Assembly: GCF_004358325.1 (NCBI RefSeq) | Contig: NZ_CP037940.1 | Coordinates: 1,736,001-1,800,000, forward strand | Direction: 5' to 3' | Length of the DNA stretch: 64,000 nucleotides | Source: Periweissella cryptocerci | GTDB lineage: Bacteria; Bacillota; Bacilli; Lactobacillales; Lactobacillaceae | Shown here: positions 9,039 through 18,600 of the stretch, piece after piece | How positions within the stretch are numbered: position 1 is the first letter of the stretch | Layout of the letters: each line of letters begins with the position of its first letter | Program-made: the position numbers and the translations under genes | The notes under the pieces: generated by a model | What the model saw: only the letters and a program-made list of their open reading frames with translations | Database searches by the model: none | What the model was told of the DNA's origin: nothing

Positions 9039-10421
9039 ATGAACAACAGATCATCACTTAGTTGGAAACAGTATGCGTTAATTGCTTCAACTGTTTTTGG
9101 CTTGTTCTTTGGCGCCGGAAATTTGATTTTTCCAGTGAGCCTTGGACAACAAGCAGCAAATAATATTTTTAGTACTGGGGCCGGTTTCTTATCAACCGCG
9201 ATTTTATTACCGCTTCTAGGGATTGTGGCGATTGCGGCAACCCGGGCGCGTGGGGTTTACGACTTGGCTAAACCAGTCGGACATAAGTATGCGACCTTCC
9301 TAATGGTAGCGTTGTTCGTGCTGATTGGACCAGCTTATGCAATGCCCCGGTTGGCTACCGTACCTTACACGATTGCTTTTGAACAATACGTGAAGCCTAG
9401 CCACAGCGCGTTGTTCTTATTCATTTTCTCATTGCTGTTCTTTGGCTTAACGTATATTCTGTCAGTTAATGAAAATAAAATCTCAGATGTTATTGGTAAG
9501 TACCTGAACCCATTGTTCTTAGTATTAGTTATTATTTTACTTGGTTTCATCATTTTTAAGCCAATGGGTAGTACCGCGGGATTTAATGCAGTTGCGCCAT
9601 ATAATACCGCACCATTTACGAATGGATTCTTGCAAGGTTATGGGACGATGGATGCCTTGGCTTCATTGGAATTTGGGATTTTGGCAGTGACGTTTGTGGC
9701 TAACTTGGGTGTTAAAGAACCTAAAAAGAATGCCATCACAACGTTTAAAGCTGGTTTGTTTGGGATTTTGGGCATGGGAATCATTTATGCCGGTTTGATG
9801 TATGCCGGTGCGACATCATTGAATCACTTCCCAATCGGTGCCAATGGGGGTGTTGTCCTTGCACAAATCGCCGAATATTACTTCGGTCCCTTTGGTTCAG
9901 CGATCTTTGCGGCAATCGCGGGCTTAGCATGTATTACCACCGCAATCGGGTTGGCTTCGGCCTTTGGGGTCGCCTTCCACGAGCGTTGGCCACGTTTCAG
10001 CTACCGGACTTACGTTGCCGTACCGGTTTTCTTAAGTTTCTTGTTAGCTAACGTTGGTTTAACGGAATTGATCAAGATTTCTGTGCCATTCCTGTTCTTT
10101 GTTTACCCATTGGCAATCACGCTGATTATCTTGTCATTGACACGTCCCTTGTTCCACGGGGCCCGGCCAGTGTACGTCTGGGTGACAAGCTTGACTCTAA
10201 TCTCGTCAGTTCTCGATGCAGCCGCCGGGTTTAAAGACTTGATTAAAGCGCAATGGCTACATGACCTAGTGGACTGGGCGATTAAGTACGTGCCGTTATA
10301 CAAGTACCAATTAGACTTTATTGTGCCAGCCTTGATTGGCTTGGTAATTGGTTTGATTATTTACATGGCTAACCGACAAAAGTACATCGCTGCTTACAAA
10401 CCAACATTGAATAACGATTAA
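9039..10421 (+). CDS. brnQ: Branched-chain amino acid:cation symporter BrnQ
   Basis: Twelve-helix LIVCS-family permease importing Leu, Ile and Val with Na+ or H+. 460 residues, the normal length. The family N-terminal signature FGLFFGAGNLIFPVSLGQ is present at about residues 19-36 and hydrophobic helices run throughout. The ATG at 9039 is favoured over 9033 because AAGGAG ends at 9030, giving 8 bp spacing. A strong terminator follows, so it is monocistronic. The long upstream hairpin could act on its expression, but no T-box motif is seen. Confidence 0.95.
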   Translation: MNNRSSLSWKQYALIASTVFGLFFGAGNLIFPVSLGQQAANNIFSTGAGFLSTAILLPLLGIVAIAATRARGVYDLAKPVGHKYATFLMVALFVLIGPAYAMPRLATVPYTIAFEQYVKPSHSALFLFIFSLLFFGLTYILSVNENKISDVIGKYLNPLFLVLVIILLGFIIFKPMGSTAGFNAVAPYNTAPFTNGFLQGYGTMDALASLEFGILAVTFVANLGVKEPKKNAITTFKAGLFGILGMGIIYAGLMYAGATSLNHFPIGANGGVVLAQIAEYYFGPFGSAIFAAIAGLACITTAIGLASAFGVAFHERWPRFSYRTYVAVPVFLSFLLANVGLTELIKISVPFLFFVYPLAITLIILSLTRPLFHGARPVYVWVTSLTLISSVLDAAAGFKDLIKAQWLHDLVDWAIKYVPLYKYQLDFIVPALIGLVIGLIIYMANRQKYIAAYKPTLNND

Positions 10422-10430
10422 TAAAGTACA

Positions 10431-10463
10431 AAACACACAGTGCATTCAGCTGTGTGTTTTTTT
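10431..10463 (+). terminator. Rho-independent terminator of brnQ
   Basis: ACACACAG (10433-10440) pairs with CTGTGTGT (10450-10457), followed by a run of T to 10463, just after the brnQ stop. Confidence 0.9.
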
Positions 10464-10650
10464 GCGATGGGATTGAATAAAATTGGCCACTGCGTGCCGG
10501 TAAATTAGGAATAATGTAACTAGTAAAAAACAGTTACCAAGAACAGGCAACAGTAGCATGAAAAAACCAACGCTGAGGATAGAACCTCAGTAATTCGATG
10601 ATTGAAAGTACAGAAGCGTCAATCGCCCGCTAGAATAAGTAGAACCATTA
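10464..10650 (+). repeat. Interspersed structured repeat, internally deleted copy (A fragment + B module)
   Basis: The left end of the A module (GCCACTGCGTGCCGGTAAATTA) is fused directly to its right end (AATAATGTAACTAG), so the middle is missing. The B module follows (about 10550-10646) with hairpin CTGAG/CTCAG and the conserved TCAGTAATTCGATGATTG. The copy begins immediately after the brnQ terminator. This fills most of the 397-bp gap before the PhnD gene; the remainder (10651-10818) is AT-rich with no gene seen. Confidence 0.75.
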
Positions 10651-10818
10651 AGCACAAGCTCGGTTGGCGTATTTTGTTTTTACCGGCTCATCAAGTATAA
10701 TTAATGTTTACGATGCTTTTACTTTGCGCTAATAAATATGTGAAGGCGTCTTGAAAATCAAAATGTACATAATTAACGGATATAAAATCAAAGAATTTAC
10801 GAAGGAGACGTTACAGTT

Positions 10819-11742
10819 ATGCGTTATTTTAAACATGGGTTAATACTGGTTATGTCCTTAGTGGTCGTTATTTTACTGGCCGCATGCGGTAAACCGGCAG
10901 CGCCTAAGCCGCAAAAGGGCGATTTGAAAGACTTAACCGTACAATTCGTACCTTCTTCAAATGCCGCCACGATTGCCACAAAAGTGAAGCCACTGGAAAA
11001 ATTACTGGTAAAACGCCTGGGTATTCCAGTACATGTTTCTGTTTCGACCGATTACAATTCAATTGTTGAAGCGATGGGGCAAAAGCAGGTTGATATGGGG
11101 TTTTTACCGCCAGCACCGTACACGATTGCCCACCAAAAGTATGGGGCGAACGTAATTCTGCAAGCACAACGTTACGGGGTACAAGAACCCACGGGGGAAC
11201 CAACTGATAAGCTGACGGATAGTTATGCGGCGGAAGTATTAGTCCGGAAAGATTCCGGTGTCAACACGATTGAAGATTTGAAAGGCAAACGCATTGCTGT
11301 TCAAGAACCGACATCGGATGCCGGCTACATTTTTCCCATGGTTGAACTTGCCAAGAAGGGGATTAAGCCCAGCGATTATACAACTGTCCCGGTAAAAGGA
11401 CATGATTTAGGCGTGCTCGCTGTTGAAAACAAGGACACTGACGCGGCGTTTGTTTTCAATGATGCACGTGATATCGTAAAAGGCGACGTGCCAACAATCT
11501 TTAACGATACGAAAATTCTTTATATGACGACCCCTATTCCAAATGACACAATTGCCCTGCGAGCAGGAATCAACAAGCGTTGGCAGAAGAAGATTTCAGA
11601 CGCTATGCAGGCGATTGCCAAGACTAAGCAAGGGCATGATATTATGTCGACGGTGTACTCATGGGAAGGCGTCACACCGGCTAAGGATGCAAATTATGAC
11701 ATCGTGCGCCAGTATGAAGCTGAAGTTGGTATGTTGAAATAA
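10819..11742 (+). CDS. PhnD-type phosphate/phosphite/phosphonate ABC transporter substrate-binding lipoprotein, orphan
   Basis: Extracytoplasmic solute receptor. 307 residues, with a lipoprotein signal peptide ending in the lipobox LLAAC (Cys23). The mature part matches the PhnD/PtxB fold: VPSSNAATIATKVKPLEKLL near the N-terminus, the hinge segment VDMGFLPPAPYTIA, and DLKGKRIAVQEPTSDAGYIFP in the second lobe. RBS AAGGAG lies about 11 bp upstream. The expected ATPase (PhnC) and permease (PhnE) genes are not adjacent, so the ligand and partner are uncertain. The gene ends with its own terminator at 11806. Confidence 0.88.
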   Translation: MRYFKHGLILVMSLVVVILLAACGKPAAPKPQKGDLKDLTVQFVPSSNAATIATKVKPLEKLLVKRLGIPVHVSVSTDYNSIVEAMGQKQVDMGFLPPAPYTIAHQKYGANVILQAQRYGVQEPTGEPTDKLTDSYAAEVLVRKDSGVNTIEDLKGKRIAVQEPTSDAGYIFPMVELAKKGIKPSDYTTVPVKGHDLGVLAVENKDTDAAFVFNDARDIVKGDVPTIFNDTKILYMTTPIPNDTIALRAGINKRWQKKISDAMQAIAKTKQGHDIMSTVYSWEGVTPAKDANYDIVRQYEAEVGMLK

Positions 11743-11805
11743 TTTGTATGGCTAGCACTAAGCTTGCCAAGTTTATCAAGTGGTGCGTATGGGAATGATA
11801 ACAAC

Positions 11806-11840
11806 GAAGAACTTCTAATTGCGGTTGGAAGTTCTTTTTT
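11806..11840 (+). terminator. Rho-independent terminator after the PhnD-like gene
   Basis: AAGAACTTC (11807-11815) pairs with GAAGTTCTT (11828-11836), followed by T residues to 11840. Confidence 0.85.
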
Positions 11841-11876
11841 CATGCATATGAATGCGGAAAACGTCGTTGGAATGCT

Positions 11877-11882
11877 GTATAA
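11877..11882 (+). promoter_or_regulatory. -10 element for the coiled-coil protein gene
   Basis: A TATAAT hexamer about 35 bp upstream of the chosen start at 11917 and downstream of the preceding terminator. No convincing -35 box is visible. Confidence 0.5.
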
Positions 11883-11916
11883 TAAAGACAAAAATAACGG
11901 AAACGGGGGTGGCGAC

Positions 11917-12330
11917 ATGGAAGATAAAGTTGTAACTGAAAAATATTTAGATGCGCGGTTAGACGATCTTGAAAGTCGCACCGATGTGAAGTTAAAGGAC
12001 TTAGAATTGAGCATCACTGCAAAGATGGACGAACGCTTTGTGGCAAGTGATGCCAAGATGGATGCCTGGTTTGATAGGGGAGCTGAACAATTTGCAGCAA
12101 GAGATGAAAAAATAGATGCTCGATTCGACAAGGTGGACGAACGATTCCAGCGAGTAGATGCACATTTCGATAAAATAGATGCAAAATTTGATAAGGTAGA
12201 TGAAAAGTTCCAGCGAGTAGATGAAAAGTTCGACATAGTGAATACTAAAATTGATAGCAATCTCAAGTGGATGATGACAACGACGATTGCGATGGGCGCG
12301 GCAATTATTGCAGCGGTGGTTTATTTTTAA
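11917..12330 (+). CDS. Small coiled-coil protein with C-terminal membrane helix (137 aa)
   Basis: Function unknown. After an acidic N-terminus (EDKVVTEKYLDARLDDLE) the protein is an almost continuous heptad-like repeat of the type FDKVDxRFQRVDxxFDKID (about residues 50-110), then a hydrophobic C-terminal segment (MMTTTIAMGAAIIAAVVYF) that would anchor it in the membrane with the coiled coil in the cytoplasm. Similar small tail-anchored coiled-coil proteins occur widely in lactobacilli. The ATG at 11917 follows GGGGGTGG; an in-frame ATG at 11764 would read through the upstream terminator and is rejected. Confidence 0.8.
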   Translation: MEDKVVTEKYLDARLDDLESRTDVKLKDLELSITAKMDERFVASDAKMDAWFDRGAEQFAARDEKIDARFDKVDERFQRVDAHFDKIDAKFDKVDEKFQRVDEKFDIVNTKIDSNLKWMMTTTIAMGAAIIAAVVYF

Positions 12331-12602
12331 GACTTCTAGTCTGAGAATTATTACGAACTAACGGAGTGACGGTAAATTACTTGGCGGACGCAGCCTTTAC
12401 ACCGCGACTGGGTCGACATGTGTGTAACACATATCGACGCTGAGGATGAGATGAGGAGTCTAGGGAATTTATTCCCGTAGAGTCCCAGCTTATCCGAACC
12501 TCACAAGACCGCACTTTGGCTTGGGAGGTTGCTTCCAGCGTGGTGCGCCAAGTAATTTACTGGCACGCAGTGGCCAATCTTATTCAATCCCACGTAACTC
12601 GT
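12331..12602 (-). repeat. Interspersed structured repeat, A module (copy E1, minus orientation)
   Basis: Reads on the minus strand from about 12602 (ACGTGGGATTGAATAAG) to 12331. Helix P1 is formed by 12372-12386 and 12546-12560 (15 bp, perfect). Inside are the core hairpins: AACCTC...GAGGTT around the conserved AAGCCAAAGTGCGGTCTT, an AGTC/GACT hairpin, and GTCGATATGTG with CACATGTCGAC. Its 5' side abuts the terminator of the 2296-residue protein gene. It fills the gap between the coiled-coil gene and that terminator; no gene is seen in it. Confidence 0.8.
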
Positions 12603-12614
12603 AATAGTACAACT

Positions 12615-12657
12615 AAAAAGCCGCAAACTCCAAAATTTCTGGAGTTTGCGGCTTTTA
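12615..12657 (-). terminator. Rho-independent terminator of the giant surface protein gene
   Basis: AAAAGCCGCAAACTCC (12616-12631) pairs with the complementary arm 12641-12656 across a 9-nt loop. The minus-strand transcript ends with a T-run. It is symmetrical enough to work in both directions. Confidence 0.9.
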
Positions 12658-12676
12658 TTGCCATTATTTAAAATGA

Positions 12677-15600
12677 TTAGTTATCTTCGACTTTTTTGGT
12701 TTTCACGATACGTAATGCAATCGTGATAATCCAGATACCAGCGAGGATAAACATGCTTGTTACAACCATGCCACCAGTTACAGGGAATGTGTTATTACCT
12801 GGTAATGGTACAACTACGATAGGCTTTTTAGGCTTAGGAGTTGGTTTGTGTGGCTTAGGTTTTGGATCGTCACCACCAGTACTTGGATCCCAGATTGTTA
12901 AGACGTTGGTAATTGTAATTGTCGAACCATTCCATGAATCCTTGGTGATTGTGAATTTAGCGGGTTCCTTAAGTAGATCAAATGAGATACCTGAACCAAG
13001 TGATGGTGCTTTGGTTTCTTTGATCCAGTAATCGCCATCGGCTAAACCGGTCACGCTAAATTTACCTTTTTTGCTAGTTTTAGCGTGGTCATCAGGCCAG
13101 CCTTCACCAGACTTAATCTTAGTAGCTTGTGATTGCTTGGCAACCCAAGTTACTTTACCGCGTGCATCGTTGCCAACCTTCACGTACTTCAAGTATTCAT
13201 TCTTACCGTTGACTACCCGGTAAACAACGAATTGAGCGTTGTTTAGCAAGTTCTTTTCAGGATCTTGCTTCATGAAGTGTTGACCACCCGTCCAAACTTC
13301 AGCTTTGTCGTCGTATGAGACTTCAGGGCCGTTGGTTGGTTGGTAAGTGAGCGTTGCGGTATTTTTACTTGGATCTTCAATGTATGAGCTTACTAATCCG
13401 TGCCAAGGCCCATTTGCGGGTGGGGTAACTTGGGTTGAATACGTTACTTGTAAGCTCTGCACGTCAGCGATTTGGGCGTCGGCTGCGACGGGTTTGCCGT
13501 CTTTCCAGAAGTTCCAAGTAACCTTGTTAGCAGCTGGAGTGGCGGTTTCAGTGTAGTCTACGCCAGGTACAAGGGTCCGAACTGAACCGTCTTTCATTGT
13601 GGCAATGATTTGGGTACTACCAACAATAAACTTCCAGTTTTTCGCGTAATTATCCGCGATGTTCATACTGTCCATCTTAGAAAGGGTTTGTGGCAAGTTA
13701 ACGTTCAGAATCCATGATTTAGTTGTTTCTAAACCAGTGAAGTCGTAACTAGGGTTACCACTAGCTTCTTTCTTAGTGATTGGGTCAGTTGGTACTGGAA
13801 TACGGGTGTTGGTGATTTCAGTAGGCTTAGCGACCGTTGCAAAGGTATAATCAGCATTCAACTTGAAGAAGTATGGTGCTTCAAGTTTTTCAAATCCAAA
13901 TGGTGCGGCTGTTTCTACCAAGTAGTAGTTGTTGATGCTGTTCTTTGGAATATCAATATTAGTAAATGACATTTCACCAGTTGCAGTTGAGACACGAGTT
14001 GCAATTGGATCACCATCACCGGCGGATGCTTTACCATCGTTATCGTTATCGCGGTAGAGTTCAAAGGTTGCACCAGGCAACGCATTACCGGTATTAGCTT
14101 CAACCTTCTTGAAGTAGGCGTTACCAATTGGATCATTATCAATCTTTTCAGTACCTGATGCAGGATAAGTTGTGTTAACCGCATCGTTTTCGAGGGCCCC
14201 TAATGAGAAGTAAAGTGGTGCTGTTTCAAGTTTATAACCAGCTGGAGCATTAGTTTCGATTAAGTAGAAGTGGTGTTCATTACTTTCATCGACCTTTGTT
14301 CCAAGCGGAATGTTCTTGTTAAATGTTACTTTACCATCGGCCTTAGTAGTTACCGTCGCAATTGGTTCAGTACCAACAGGTTGTTGTTTACCAGCAACTG
14401 AAGTTTCCCAAAGTTCGAAAGTTGCGCCGGCTAATGTGTTATCAGGCTGGTTAGAATCAACCTTAGTAAAGTTAGCACTACCCCACATTTTAATAGGAGC
14501 ATTAATAATTGGCGCTGTAAGTTCGTACGTCAATTGGGCACTGCTCAAGCTAAATTGGTGCTTAGTGTTATCAACCACATACTTGTCGTCTGGGGTTGCT
14601 GTTTCAATCAAGTAGAAATCACGACGATTATTATCTTCCGCATCGACTAAACCAAGTGGAAGGGCATTTTCGTGAGCGCTATCGAATGAAATATTACCAT
14701 CGGCATCAGATGTAGCTTGCGCAACGACAGTGTTATCGTTGGCATTACGAACTTCAAAGGTTGCACCTTGGAGGGCGCGTCCCTTATCATCATGCTTCAT
14801 AAAGTAAGCAGAACCATTGAGAAGCGCTGGTGCATTTTTGATTTCTAATGGTGAAACTGCTGAATTTTCATTAAGATGCAGCGTATTTTCGCCATCACCT
14901 AACTTGAAGAAAATTCCGCTACGAGAATTAAGTGAGTAATCAGTTGGTGCTGATGATTCTTCAAGGTAGTAGTAGTGCGTGTTGTCAGCATCGTGAGTGG
15001 TTCCTAAGTCGAGATTTTCGAACCAAAGTTCACCGATGTGACCAGCTACATTACTTGAAGTTTTCGTAATTGCGTTTGTACCGGCAAGATCATTGGCGTC
15101 CGTGTTTTTGTCATCAAAATCAGTCTTACTGATTTCGTGTAACTTAAACTCAGCACCAGGCAAGCCATTCTTGAACTTACCTTCCGTGGCAACCTTCTTA
15201 AAGTAGGCATTCCCACGAATTTCATCAACGGCAGTATTTTCAATCAATTGTGGATCTGTTGTCGTAAACAAGTCACCATTTTCTTTGAAGTTAGATAATT
15301 TATCAGCATTCAAAGTAAAGAGGGTTGGCCGTGTTTCTTCAAGTGGTAGGAAACCAACCGTGGCTGGCTTCTTAGTACTTTCGCTATCAGGAATATCTGG
15401 CAAGGCAGTTTCAACGACGTAGAAATGCGTTACGTTGTTTACGTTGTTGTCGGTTGCCATATTCAGAGTAAGGTTTGCAAAATTGAATGAACCGTCCTCT
15501 GTAGATACGGCTGTACCAATTGAAGAACCATTATCGATGAGTTCAGCGTATGAAGCTTCTTCAGGGTTGAATTCAGTAGGATCATAACTAAAGAGTTTGA

Positions 15601-18600
15601 ACTCAGCACCGGCTAGTGCAACATCATGATTGCTTGCTAGTACCTTCTTAAAGTGAGCAGAACCACTTAATGGCTGGTTTTCAATGTTATAAATGTCTGA
15701 AAACGCAGTTGGTACATAGCTGAAGTTATTTTCCTTGTTCAAAGTGAAGAAACGATAGAACTTTGAATTAGTTGCATCTGGTTTTTCAAAGACCGTATCA
15801 GTACTAGTTGAACGACCAGTTTCAATTACATAGTAGTTATAACTAGCATTGGCGTTGGCGTTAACTGTCCCAAGATCAAAGTCGAAGGAAATTTTACCTT
15901 CGCTACCAATTGCAGCAGATGATGTGACAGGGTTAACGCTTTCGCCACCCTCGTTGAGTACTTCAACTAATTCATCGTTTGCATCTGGGACTGTTTGACC
16001 AGCAGCGGCTTTACGGAGTTCAAAAGTTGCGCCTGGTAAACCTTCAGTTGTACCTTCGATAACCTTTTTGAATTCGATATGCGCAGTTTCACGCGTTTGC
16101 GTATTTTCAAATGGGTTATTGATATCGTTAACCGTAAAGTTATTTTCTTCGTTTAATGTGAAGAAACGGTAAAACTTACTGTCATCCGTAGTTGGTGTTT
16201 CATAACCGGTTGGTGCATCAGTTTCAATGACATAGAAGTTACCAGTATTGTTATCATCTAGTGGGATGGTAGGGAATGAAATTTCACCTTCATGGCCCAC
16301 TTCTTCGGATGAAACAGTAGAAGCGATTACGGGATCGTTTACATTAGGTTCCGTTTGATCAGGCGCAGCTTTACGAAGTTCGAACATTGCACCTGGCAAT
16401 GGAGCTTTCTCATCGCCGGCATCAACCTTCGCGAAGTAGGCGTGCCCGATTGGCGTGTTGTCAATCTTAGCAGGTTCTTCTGCTGAGCTAAAACTAAAGT
16501 CATTATCTGTATCTAATGTGAAGTAAATTGGATCATTATTAGTTTCGAAATCAGCGACATCTTGTTTGCCGTTCAAGGTAGGCTTGCCAGTTTCTACTAA
16601 GTAGAAGTGCGCGGCATCCTTAGCTTGATCAGTCATCCAAAGCGGAATTTCATTGATGAATAATTCACCAAGTTTGCCTGCGACAGTTGATGAAGTTAAA
16701 CCAGTCATAATTGGATCTGAGTTAGTAGTTGTGTTTGCTTCTTCAGTCCGGTAAAGGTCGAAAGTTGCACCACCAAGACCAGTATCAGTACCGGCGATGA
16801 CCTTCTTAAAGTGCGCATTACCATATTCTTGGATAATTTCTTCATTGTCAAAATCTAAATCAGTTGCTTCTAAAGTGGCATTAGTTTCAAAGTCAGAACC
16901 ACCATATGTTAGGACACCGTTAGTATTAGTAATTGAGAAGTAGTGCTTCTCAGTTGACTTAATGTGGGTGTCAGGGGCTGTAACTTCTTCAACATAGTAG
17001 TACTTAGTTGAAGTTTCCATTGAACTACCAGTTGGAATACCTTCGATGTGAACTTTACCATTCACGTCTGACAAGCCAACCGTGCCAACAGATTTTTTGC
17101 TTGAGATTGTTTGTTCTTTGTTAGTTTTGTAAACCTTAAATGTGGCACCGGCAAGACCTTCTTCGTCACGAACACCCTTTGAAATACTGTATTTAGTGAA
17201 GTCGATTTCACCGAATTTCGTTTCAATTGGGTCATTCCCGATGATTTCGGGAATGCTGGTTGGGAAGACAGGGGATGCTTGTGTCAACGTGAATGGAATT
17301 GCTGCGCGATCCGCAAAACCATCAATTGTTGTTTGTTGGTCAAGTGGCACCGCGGGCTTGTTAAGTTCTACTACGAAGAAGCGTTGTGGAATATCTGTAG
17401 CTTCATCGGCTAGTCCGAGTGGAATACCCACAAATGAGAAATTACCATATTCATCAGATGTAACAATCGCGTCTGACTTGTTGCCTTCTTCACCAAGTTG
17501 AACTGGTTTGATACCGTGTTCATCTGTTTTCGCCCAGTCCAAGTTATCGCTATTAGCAACAACATCATAGTCATCGTCAATACTAAACAGTTGGAACTTA
17601 GCTCCTGGGAGTTGTACCGCGGTATCAGTAATTACCTTACGGAAATATGCAGCACCTTCATAGTTTCTAAGTGGCACATTGATTACCGGCTGTGGATTAG
17701 CCTCTGAAGCCACTGGTGTTGTTGCAGGGTAAGCTCGGTATGCAGTATTTAATTCAAAGAAGTTTGCGGTAGTAACCACCGGATCAACGAAACCTACTCC
17801 AAGTTCTGGCTTTTTAACTTCGACCCAGTAGTAGTAACGATGATTACCATCGGCATCGAATTCATGGCCAAGGCCCAGATTCTTAAATGAGAATGTACCA
17901 TTTTCACCTGATGTTACAGCGTCACCGACTTTAGTAACACCTGGTGCAGGTACAAGGGCACCGTCAACGTCAACAGTTGGAATAGGGTTTTCTGCAGTGA
18001 TTAATGCCATTTTATCGGCATCGCTTGCTTTCCATTCGTCAGGATCGTAGCTATAAAGTTCAAATTGTGCACCAGCGAGGTGAGTACCATTAGTACTTTG
18101 TTTTACAAAGTATGCCTCACCTTCAACCTCTTCAGGGGTGTTGGCGATTTGCTGGGGGGTACCGCTGTTCAACGTATAATTGTTTTCAGGTGTCAATGTG
18201 AATGGCACTGCTAAAGTCAATTGGACGTATTTATTAGGGGCTGTACGTTCAACAAGATAGTAATACTTAGGACCAACGTCTTCGCCTACTTTATCAGGGA
18301 TGCCGTAGTTAAAGTCGAATGAAAAACTACCATCGGGGTTAGAAATTTGTGATACTGGTGTTCCGCCTTCATCTACGACACGCTGTCCTTTGCCATCAAA
18401 TGTTGGATTATCAGTTACGGGAGCACTAAAATCAATTCCCGTTGGAACAGAATAAGAATAAAGGTCAAAAGTGGCCCCTTCTAATGCGGCTAGCGGGTTA
18501 CTAAAGTCTGCATTCCGGACTTTAGTAAAGTTTGCGCGACCTAAAATTTCGTCTAACGGTTCATTGGCAACTTCAGCGGGGTTATCACCAGTAATGACCG

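Noticed and set aside
9365..9553. Opposite-strand frames inside brnQ and many similar shadows inside the pilin genes
   Set aside because: They are antisense to well-supported genes, without RBS or recognisable protein features.
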